Assembly (NCBI GenBank): GCA_009760855.2
Contig: WPIO01000010.1
Location: 5,424,501-5,488,500, forward strand
Direction: 5' to 3'
Length of the DNA stretch: 64,000 nt
DNA from: Cristatella mucedo
Taxonomy: Eukaryota > Bryozoa > Phylactolaemata > Cristatellidae
Positions 48,501-60,500 of this stretch are shown one piece after another (position 1 is the first letter of the stretch; each line of letters begins with the position of its first letter). The notes under the pieces were generated by a model. It had not been told where the DNA came from and searched no databases. It was given only the letters and a program-made list of their open reading frames with translations. Both the position numbers and the translations under genes were made by a program.

Positions 48501-51500
48501 GAGTATAACAAAATATAAAGTATGCGATACTAGAGTCAGAACCCAAAAATACAAGCTGTTTCCAATGGTATGTCTTAATTGATCTTCTTTTCAGTACTTC
48601 ATAGATGGCCCTCTAGGGAGCTTACAAAAACTGTTACTAGTTACCTAAACTTACTTCATTATTTAAAAAAGCCTCTGGTGAAGAAAACATTCTGCACACT
48701 GGGATCTGTACAGTATGTCACAGTAATGTCTTAAAGTCAAACAGAATCAGGGCAGTTTTGGAGATTCTTTCAAGTACGTTCTTCTAGCAAAACACTGAAC
48801 GATCACCTCTTAAGTCACGTTCGAATAAAAATAAAAAATAGCTATGCATGATGCCCTGGAACAAAAACGAACACGACCACGGCAAAAATGACAAAGTGGC
48901 TAAACACGAAGGCAGTGATATTTTCACATTGAAGCAGATGCAAGCAATCGCATTTTAGACAGATAAAACTGGCCAAACTGAAGCCATATGTAATCGCTCA
49001 TTATTTTATAATAGGCGGGACACTTGCAATGAAGGCTCAAGCAAAGAGCTGAGTGTGCACCTTTGATAACAGGGAGGGGTTCTGCAGAGTGGTCCAGCAA
49101 AGTAAATGTGCCATCGACTAGCAATCTAAGAACAAACTTATTAGAACGAGGACATGCACACTTAGGTAGTCAACTATTTAGTCTATACAGTGAGTGGTTT
49201 GGTCAGAACAAAGAGTGCATTGGTCTAACTAGGAGGTACAGAGCATTTCCTGATCCCCACCATAGATGCTTTAAGGGGAGCATCTTGGAAAATAAGTCCT
49301 TGGATCCTTGAAGTTGCAATATATTTGCAAAATAGTATTAGTTGATATCACGATGGTTTAATAAGGTTAATGGTTAAAGTTAAATGGTTTAATAAGCTGC
49401 AAACTAATCAGGTAACCCATCTGCCTGTGGATGTATATAGCATCACGTGTTCATTGCTGTGAAAGCACTTAATAGTTCACTACTACTATCTGCAATGACA
49501 CTGTTATCTGACAGGTGAAAATGTTTTCACCTCACTGTAACTTTTACATACCTGATATCTCATTAAAATAAGATGGTGAGAATAATGGCATTAAAAGACG
49601 AAGCTTTTAAAAAGACACACTGCTACAGATATAAACTACACTTTCTAACAAATTTCTACTTATCTATATACCGGTAACTTCCCTTTGACTGAGTAGCCTG
49701 CAGCTGGTTTGGCCCAGTGGTTACAGTGCTTGCCTGACCAAGGTCTGGCCGAGGTCGTGAGCTCGAGCCACGTGGCATATGCAAAGCACCTGAATAGAGA
49801 TTAAGTTCTCTTAGGGCGCTATACAAATGAACTATACTTTAGCCAAAACAGGATAAAAAAGTAATCACTATAAGATAGCAAGCATCCTACATGCCACGGT
49901 TACCAGTAGCAGGATTGTGAGCAGGTTTGGCTGAGGCCATAAGAAAGCTTATGGCTGTTAATCACGCCAAAGTACTCGACTAGATTAATTTTTTTTTAGC
50001 TAAACAACCATCATAACTGCAAACGGATGCTACCTATGCCAACCTATTAGTCGGAAGCTGTGGTAAAAATATCACTCTTATGAGTTGCAGACAACATTGG
50101 CATGGCAGCAGTCGGCGATACAGACCTGCTTACTGCAAAAACCTGTTTTTGTTTGACTTAAAGTGGGAAAGGAGAATCTCTTGTACAAAAAAGCTACAAC
50201 TTCTGGCAAAGATGGTTATTTTCTGGCGTTGACAATTCAAAAATTCACGCGGACCTATCTTTAACTGTTATTTGCTTTGCACCTCACCTGGTAATCTAAT
50301 GTCTCATTATCTTACATAGACATGCTTTTAGGTTTTAAGCTCTAGTTGCTAAGCTTGCAGCTGCTTGCAATAATTAGACAAAAGTTGAAGAAATATCGTT
50401 GAACATTCCCAGAATCTAGAGAAAGTCTTATGGTAAACCGCTATATTGATACCCTGAATGTGCAGATCTCTCACTCACACCGTAACCAAGAGCTTGATCT
50501 AGAGCCTGAAAGCAGTTGATAAGCGTCCAGGGATGACCCCTATTGCTGACTAAAGGGCATCTCTCACGATAGATTAGCTGACGCTTAGAAAATTAAAGGA
50601 AGCTGGTAATAAATACAATATTAAAAGGCATTGCTACAGGTAAGTGCTTTAACAGAGGATGTTTCAAACAAAAGTTAAATAACTAGTCGTAAGCAAACTT
50701 GCGGACGATCTGTTGGCATGAATCGCTACAGGTTAAATTTGCTCAGAAAAATTAAATAGAGGCTGGTTGGCCATCTTTTTGCAGACGACTGGCTCTCTTC
50801 GAGCAGAAGGGCTGTCTGAAAGGCATCGAGGGCTGCCCCGATTAGTGATTCTTTGCCGAGGGAGCCTGGAGCAAGGACAACCAATCGGACAATAGCTCCC
50901 TGTAAGCAACCTTTATCGATCTCGAGAACGAATTTAGCAGTATCCCCACGGGTGGCTCTTGCATGCCCTTCGAAAGGTGGGTGCTGGCTCCGACTTCTGC
51001 TCGTTTGCATGGCTGCTAAATGCTGATTAATCGACAGTGTTGCACGTCTGCGACCAAGACCTGATATCCGCCTGCCAGCGTGATCCCAATGTTGCTCTTC
51101 CTCTTCCATGTGGCCACGGAGTCGATTGCAGATCTCTAATGTCTGACGAATCCTTTGGTTTTAGGATGAGTGTATCATGCCTTGCACTATGCCGTTTAGC
51201 CGACACCCTGGCTATTTTCTCGGCGTCGTCACATCACGAGGCTGCTGACTTTGGGTAGCTGGTCTCAGTGGCAGAGGCCACTTCCATAAGCTTCCATAGC
51301 GGACCCAAGTTTATGCCACAAAAGTGCTGCTCGGTGAGCCAGCTCGATCAGATCCAGGTTCAGGCTCTGCCAAGGCAACGAAATGCCACAGCTGGCAGAT
51401 TGTGATTCGGTTATCTATCTGAACGTATCACGGGGCCTTGGGTACCATAGGGCCCGATTTAGAAAAAGCCTACCGATTTCTTATGCAGGGCGTCAACATT

Positions 51501-54500
51501 ATTCATGCCTCAATCCTCACCCATCCACAAAAGCTCCATGCCCTGTGGGTGTTCTTCCTAGTCTGATTGGACTACCTATGCCATGCCAGGATTGTACCAG
51601 CCAACCAACAGGGAAAGCCACGCATGACATGTGACGTACCTCCAAAGGGAGGCTTGCTGCCTCCCTTCAACACTTATCAGCCTACTTACAGTTTGCCTGC
51701 TGGCAGACTAGACACGATGAAGCTCCATGAGAACACACGGATCAAGTGGGCCACCCAGATCTCCAGCTAGGTTAGGAAGCTAGGAGGGCTAGCTAGGAAG
51801 CTAGGTTCTCCCGACCGGCTCTGTCTGTGGCTCGCTTCCTTCTTGCATGCATATATATAAATATATATCGTGCGCCTGTGGCAGCCGAGCATTGCTCACC
51901 ATTCTTCAATAGGAGGCTCAGGTGGCTACTGGATGGCAACATGACCAGGAACAGTGAAGGAGCTATGCCACTGGGAGCCGAATGCCAGAAATGCCTAGGA
52001 AGGTTGATTTGCAGCATTGCATTCAGGCGGCAGGGCGTTCCAGGACGGTCATCACAAACATGGTTCGGACAGATCACTTTGGCACCCTGCCACAGCCACT
52101 TCTTTCCAACGGCCTGGACGTCACTTTGTCCACTGTAAGCGATCAACCTGCTGCATATGCAGGCGACAGACATAGTCCGAAGTCACTGCCCTGCGCAAGA
52201 GCACACTCGGTTCCATGTGCTTTGCCACTGCCGTCTGGCGATGCCAATGATCAGGGCCAGACATGACATGTATGTCATAAACTGTTTAGGTACAGACCTG
52301 CCGGATCACGTAAGGCAGCTGGCAACCATCCACATGTGCGTTGAGGCTAGCGGCAGCTGTTACACCTGGATCTCGTCGTCGAAGATCACGAAACGTGGGG
52401 CATTGCATACGACCTTACTTCACAAGGGTAGAGAACAGCAGCCATCGCTTGGATTTAGGCACTCGGTAACAAGCACTGCCTTGATGCACCAGGCAGGTCA
52501 CAGAGTCATCGAATGCTCTTCAGGAAGCACAGCACCATCAATGCATGGATCATGGGAAGAGTTGGCGAAAGCTACCGTGCCTTCATTCATCACAAAGCCC
52601 AAGCTCAGCCCAAGGGGGGGCTCCCAATACCTTCGACGCTAAGCATCGTGTATAAACATAATGAAAATACTACTACGTTTTGTTTTGAGAATAGCAGCCT
52701 AGCTCATCCTGAATATCGTTGGATAATGGTTGCCAACTACAGTAAAGCAGCATTCTAGCCGGCTATATTGCGAACCTTAGCTCTACGTACCTTTGAGTTG
52801 CTGGCTCTAGCTGACTGGAGCTGTTTTTCCAACCACGTCAGCTGTTCTGCAGGATCAGGTTGCTTGGCCGTGATGTTATCATTGATGTAGTATAAAGCAG
52901 TGTTCAGTGACACAACCATCAGCTTAGGTGAGTGGCTGTGGCTGTAATAACCACCTGTAACAAACAAAAACTTATTTTCACTACATTCTTGCTGCGCATC
53001 TTCTGGCAAGACGAGGAGAGATGAGTTGGAAAAGCCGGGCTCTCCTAGAAAAGCATTAGAGAACACACGAAAGAGAAACTATAGCCTACAGCTGAGATTC
53101 CCCAGCATACACAGTGACAGACTAATACCTCCCATGGGCTGTAATACGACTGCAATGCAATCTCGGCAGTCACTATGGCAAGAAGAAAGCAGTCAGTCTT
53201 TGTTCCAGCAGCAAAGCAGTCACATGGGGAGCGATCAACAAATTCACTGATTCCACCTGAAACTTTAAATAGTCTATTCCTACGACATAATTCCAAATTT
53301 GATTTATGGTTTAACATATGAAAAGGTGAAGATCATTGCCAAAAAAAAAACACTTGTCTCACCAGCCAACCTCAAGTGTGTCGGCTTTGTGTAATCCCAA
53401 AAATAAAAGAGTGCTCCCTGAACCTAATAAGATTAAATGTGGGACCAGTAATTATATCTGCTGTGCAGTAGCTAGGCCATCACTAACTGCTCGACATCTG
53501 AGATTTCATCATTTTGACCATCGAATGGTAGTCAATAGATTCATCCTCAAGGCAGCTAGCAGTATGGATCGCCAAAATTTGTTTCACTTTCAGAATAGGA
53601 GCAAAAATATTTTGACTGACTAGTCAATAGGACCTACATTTCAGCTTTCTGGCTAACATGGCAGTCGAGACGACCTTTAGGCTTTCTTAAACTGAAATCA
53701 TTGCTTTACTAGCAACCACCACTAATGGCTTCACACATTCACTTATATGCTCAGGATTCAAGGAATGCAACAGTGGCTGCTCGTGGAAGTTATCCCCACC
53801 TGCCTGGACCTGTATGACAAGAAGTAGGATGTGATCTCTGAGTGTGAATCACAGCACACGTAATGAATCGGTATCCTATTGCAATAAAAAACCGGCTCGT
53901 ACATCCAGGCATTACATAGCATTCGCATAGTGCACTAACGTGGAAACTTGAAGCCGAGGCTTTAGGTTTCTATCTAAAGCTTTGCACTGATCTCTTTCTA
54001 GAAAATGTACATAAGCCGGTAAAAGCATTATAACTTAAAAGAGATAACATGCACAGTTTCAGACACATGAGCACATGAAAAATACTAGCTGATTCAACAG
54101 CCTCTTCTGTATAGCGACATAAGAGCCTTTAAGACTACCACTACCACTTGCAGCGGCAATAAAGGAAAGCCCAATGCAGGATTCAAACCCACGACCTCGG
54201 TCGCGAGTTTGAATCCTGCGGTGGGCGATCATTTATTGAGGTTTAGCTTCCTTTTAAATAAGTTAGGGAATATCTAAATGACAGATTGCAGTGAGTTTGC
54301 ACCTTGGCTGAATGTTTGTACCCAACACACAAGGCAGCATAAGCAGCTAATGTGCAGAGGCTCTGTAATGAGCAATCCTCCCTATTCCAGCTAGAACCCG
54401 AAAATGGTACCAAACACCCGTGGTGAACGGCTTACTTTAAGGCGACGATAGCTTGATCGTGAGAAATATGTCAATAGGCGAGTAGCTGCGGTTGTGGCTC

Positions 54501-57500
54501 AACAGCTGTTAAAAGAACATCACGGGAAGCAGCAACTGTAAGTCGTTAAGAGGATGGCCTAGACCACTGCATTGCATTACCGGTTCGAAACGTCTCAGCC
54601 GACCCAGAAGGAAGAAAACTTTCCCATCCACTCATGTTCAAAACACGATCATAATATGTAGTGTTCATAGCTGGCATGATTCCTGATGGATGGACATCGT
54701 GATTGCCGAAAGACGGATACACACTAGTGTTCGGGAACACATCCAATAAGGACATGGAGAGATTGTGTATCAGCGCGATCACAGTGTTGTCGCTCAGCAT
54801 GTAGTCAGGAATGTGAGGTGTCGTGTCACTGAAAAAAATTGGGGCATTGAAGGCAATAAGCAACTGCGGTGCAATGGGTAAAATCGACAGGCCAGCCCAA
54901 CAAATAATGGTGCAACAAGTCATGGTCAGATCGAAAAAAATGACAGCAAAATGTGTTGCCGAAGATCCAGGTGATCTCATCAGCCGGCCCCATGATGCAC
55001 TTAAACTGAATCGTTTAATGAGATCACTAACGTCATTAGTGACAAACGAAAAGCAGCCGAGAACATTATAACGCCTGACACAAAAGCAAGTGAGTGAGGA
55101 GCAGCAGCTGCTGCTGCCATCACCTTGCCTCGTTATGGTAAGTCATATATGGTCACTGAGCTTTAGAATGCGTACATTCTGAGAGTGAGGAGAAAGACAG
55201 CAATAAGCAGCCACGGCTGAGTAAACAGTATTAGTTAAGTACAGCAGCCCATAAAACAGCTACTGAGATTTTCAATGACCCATTCACTTTGGCTATGCAA
55301 GACATACCTTTTACTTAAAGTTAACAGTGCACACATACCTTTACCGTGGGCACTGTTAACTTTAAGTAAATAAAACAAAACAAGCTGGACTTAACAATTC
55401 AACGTCTATCGCAAAGAGCCATGTCCAGACTATTAACAGGCAACACTAGGAGGGTGGTTCCATGGGATGCTCATGTCTTAGGTCGTGAAGAATCAAATGC
55501 CAGTGGCAATATGGTTTATGTCACAGTCGCTGAGTTGTTCGGTAGCCAGGCCCACTAGTTCAGAGGTCAGAGAATTGGGGGGATATGACATATCCTTAAA
55601 GGGCACACATATACACATTTCTGCGAGTAAGGAAGGCTCGAAAAACAAGTTAAGAGAGTGAGGTTATCAAACTTATTCATTTAATAATTGCTTTGCCCCT
55701 TATCTTAATAGATCGACAAATAAAAAATAATGGTCAGCTAAGTAAAGCATAAAAGTCAGTAGCAGCCTCACTTATATGGTGATGGAACAGCCCTATCACA
55801 CCTGATTGCAGAGGGCTACACGGGTCGTTAATGCCAGCACACTATCCTAAGGCTAATTTTTCATCCTTCAGTAATATTGACTCCCCATAAATAGCCGAGT
55901 AATACAACCTTAAATAAATGCCGATATAGCTAATCCTTTGAAGTTTGGAGATCATTTTGAAAAAACGTATGTTCTAGAGAATGTTCAAAAAGCATTTACT
56001 GACCCCTGCCCTTGCCACATTAGCAATTGCAGCTAGCTATGCTGCAATAAGGCAGGAAAGAGCAGAATCACTTCGGAGCAGGCCGAACGTATGAATAGAC
56101 TACGTGCCTGGGCCGACACAGAGGCAGCTTGATTAGATGAGGACAGCAGATGCATGCTGACAATGGCACTTAATGGAAGTACAAAAGAATGAGGTTACAG
56201 GAAGTGATGCACAACAGTATATTGTAGACCAAATAAGCTGGAGGAGCCAAAGCAATCAAGATAGCTTACCCTGTCCATATAATAAAGTCCGGATTGCTTT
56301 TGAAGTGGTACATGGCTTCGATAGCAGAGCTAACCAACAGCCACGGTGAGTCACACCTGAAGTCACCAAAGCGACCCAAATTTTGGCTGCTCGGAGCTCC
56401 AGCCAAGTGGCACATTTGGGTAGGATCACCAGCCACGCTGTAGTTTGCATCGAAGTGGAAATCAGTCACCTGCCAGAAGTAGCCTGCAAGCATACATTCT
56501 CAGCTTGAGTGAGAGGTAGAAATAGATGGATCTTCAGAGAGTGTGTTCGCGCATGTGTGTGAGCGTGTGTGTGTAAGTGTGCGAGCATTAGCGCACCACA
56601 GACAGGCATACTTTGCAATGCACGGCCCAATGCAGTAAGGCTTCACCATACAGAGACTATTCTCACCAGCTGACAGATATTTTAAAAAGGATCACTGCAA
56701 AGGGTGCAGAATGACTGTACACTATGAGCAGAGGATGAAATGTCAGTCATGACACATGACATTACAGAAAGGCTACTACAGGTATAACGAACCAAGCACA
56801 ATACCCTAAAAGGTATCGTTGGTGACAAAAAGTCGAAGCGGTCTGACTGCAATAAGCCGGAATGCAATGCTGCATTTGGACACATTTGTCTATGGAGGTA
56901 GCATGCCATGAGCATACTGCTAAGCAGCTCTCTGGCCCAAGACAACAGCTGCTGCTGCTGTCTACTCGGCAACTCATCCAGTGCAGCACAACTTAGCACA
57001 GATCAAGACAGATCTACCGGCTGACCTCATTGGTACCAGGTGGTCGTCATGATTCCGTTCAGCCACTGCAGCTGAAGCATACATTTTCGGCATGGGCAAA
57101 CGATGCAGCACCGAAGAGCCGATCGAGTAAGTGAATGCCAAGCCATACAATCGCACAGGTTCGAAGTGACCAGCAGAAAGTCAGCTAGTTGCTTCTTTGA
57201 TACTTCACCGACACCCTGCACCTCTCGAGGACTTTCTCAGCTATCGACATCGAATTCCAAACGCACACCAAAGCTATATGCGGCTCAGCAAAACGGTGTC
57301 TATCGTGGCACACTCTTCAGTTACCACGGTTACTCCGATGCCAAGAGACCCTACGGCCAGCAGCACCTGCATCACTTGGCTGGCAGAGCTTGCACATAGA
57401 GTACCCAGCTCGAAGAATGAAAGCTGCGTCTGCGTCGCGTGCGCCGCCTAAGCCTAGGGCAGGCTGCTCGTTGGCGGTAGAATGCCTGCCTCGCCACGGC

Positions 57501-60500
57501 TGAGCCGGCGGCCAGAAGCCAGCATGAGTCTGTGGGCCAAAGACAGTCGGATCCAAGCCATCTTCGAGGCCCACACAGCGGGCAAGCTGGCGGAGACGGC
57601 ACGTCAGCTGAGCGACCCTCATTCGAAGGATACGGTACATCATCCGTGAGAGAGTAAGGTTGTGCACTCAACATGCTCAATAATTACATAACTAGCCTAT
57701 AACTGTGTGAAACAGAATCATGACTGCGGACGCAGTCACTGACACCCGCTTTTGCTAAAAAGCACATGCAGCTGTTCCATTCCTCTGCTTTAAGACTGTT
57801 GATGTCAGAAGATTTGGCTTTGCAGTTCCCAGACTGTGGAACATGCTTCCATGGTTCTTACACAACGAAAACTACTCTACTGCTGACTATGGCACATCCT
57901 TTCTAGCCGCACTGAGCTGCTACCTCCATGCTACTCAATACCTCAACTGCTCTCCTGACTCAGCAATGTTTCTCACATTCTCTTTGTTGAGTGAAATGAA
58001 GACTGTTGGCTACCAAATGTATACCAAAAGCTGCTTAGGCTGTCAGTGCACAACATAGTAATAATAACACTTATCAGTGAACTCAATCTCCCTCTAGGTG
58101 CTTTACATTTGCTGCAAAGGAAACACGGTGTCGTTTTCGAACGCTGCCTAGATTTTAAAATCCTTATTGAGAAGACTGCTTCTGCAGCTAGCCATCACGC
58201 CCGACTCCTACCTAAGATTAGGAGCCGTCTTGCACAGTGGCTTGCAAACAATTTAACTAGCTCCTTAGTTTTGTCTTGGCTTGATTGTTGTAATTCCATT
58301 TTGGCTGGGCTACAAAAGAAAGCAACTAGGCCACTGCAGCTGGCTATGAATATGGCTGCAAGGCTAGTTTTTAAGTCCCAGATGTTTGACCGCGTGTCTC
58401 CTTTGCTAAAAGAGCTAGGATGGCTGCCGGTTAATCAAAGGATACAGAGGAAAGCTCTTAAGCTGACCCACAAGGCCCGTGACATGGCTTGGCTCCTCTG
58501 TATCTAGCTGAACTGCTGCACCAGTTTCCGCCTCTTCAAGTCGTCAGGTCCTGTATGGACAATAAATTAGCTGTTCCATTCCTCTGCTTAAAGACCGTTG
58601 GCGACAAAAGCTTTAGCTCTGTAGGTCCTAGACTGAGCAGCTCGCTTCCACAATTTTTACCCAATTCTTAGCCAACTGCTCTCCTGACTCTGCTATGCTT
58701 CCCACTTTCTCTTTGTTGCATGAGATGAAGTCTGTTGGCTACCGAATGCATACCTAAAGCCGCTTAGGCTGTAACTGCACTATACAAAACTCTCCTGTGT
58801 AACACCCACACAGTCTTTATGGCTTTATGGAGTTACAGACGGAGATACCATTACATTACATTAGTGGTAGCATGGTCAATAAACAACAAGAATAACATGG
58901 TTAGGGGTGACCTGCACAGAGTCAACATGCAAGTATGGTTAGTGGCAGCTAGCACAGTGTCAGCCAGCATAAGCACAAAAAGGTCGAACCACACGGACCC
59001 ACTAAGTGCTGTCATAAATAGGTCTGTTTCAGTTTCTCTTTAAACGTGGTCAAGTCAGTGGATGTCGTGACAGAAGTCGGTTCCAGGCTTTGGGAGCATA
59101 TACACTAAAAGTACGGTCTCCAAATGATTTGAGGTTTGTATGAGGGATAGGCAAACAGATTCCGAAAAGCAGATGGTACGATCAGCCTGGTGGGTAAGTA
59201 ATTCTAATAGGCAGATCAGTATTGTAAAACCCGCTGTTCTGACTCAAAAGGTTTGGCTATACACTGTATTAACGTCACACCTTTGGAGACTCTGTCTTTA
59301 GTTATGCTAAATGCTCCGAAAGCCTGGAACTCACTCCCGACTGAAGTCACGACATCCCCTGGCATGACAACATTTAAAAAGAACCTTGAAACACCTGTAT
59401 ATTACAGCATTTAGTGGGTCCTTAAGATACGTCTTTTGTGTGCCTATGAATGTTGACACTGTGCCTGCTGCTAAAAACATCCACATATTGGACCTATGCA
59501 TGACACATCTAAGGATATTATGATTGATGATACTGCGAGTATTACCACTTATCATTTGGTCATGCTTTCTTGAAATAGATTTAGCTCTATGAGGGCATAT
59601 ACCTATGTTATTATTATTATGGTAGCAGGCGAACCTCAGTGGCTCTCATCCTATTTGCATCAGGTTCTAAGGAATTGCCTCCAGCAGGACTTGAACCACA
59701 ACATTGGTAGTTAATTCCAAACACTTAACGACTGTAAAATAGGACGGCTTCTGTGCGTTAACCTGAAATCTGAGATCAAGGGTAGCCTAGGCATTCAAAG
59801 AACCAGGTTGAAGTTGCAGTGTGGCTGTACAATGAGGACTCAAATGTTTTCGAACATAAAGGCTGCCAGAGCCAGGCACGGTGTACATGACTGCCAGCCT
59901 GGGATATGGTCGCCGCTTCAGACAGCAGCACAATACCAGACGTCGGACAGTAACACTAAACACCCGATCATCTGAAAGCCACGTTATGGGTACTGCTTGT
60001 AACTGGCACCAGCCGGAAAAGCTACGGTGGCAGAGCAGAGTTGCTTGCACTTCCACAACACCACCCCACAGCCTTATGATCGTGCTGCTCATAAAGAGCA
60101 CAGCTAACTTGAGCGTATGGTAAATCAGCTGACGGTACTGCTCGGAACTAGCAATCCTAAAATAGTGCTTCATGTGGCATCGGCTGGTAAAAAGCCTCCG
60201 CTTCAGTTTGACCAAGCATTCCTGACGACGACCATGCTGGTCGGTGACTCTAATAGCTGTGTATATTTCGTTTATGTATAATTATTTTCTCTAGGCAAGC
60301 GATCGCCGAAGCTGTCCTGCTTATGGCAGCACCTGATGCAACCAGTCGACCGCTACGTATTCCACGACATTTAACGCAGGAGATGCCCTCAATCCGATAT
60401 GTACTGCGTCTGCCAAAGCCCCATATAGCCCGACACCGTTTAGGTAGCTCTGCAATAGCCACCGGATCACCAGATTGCAACAGACATCAAGTCCCATACT

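Noticed and set aside
58862-59617. Twin-primed (5'-inverted) single LINE insertion
   Set aside because: The two arms cover overlapping parts of the element, whereas twin priming gives adjoining, non-overlapping parts.
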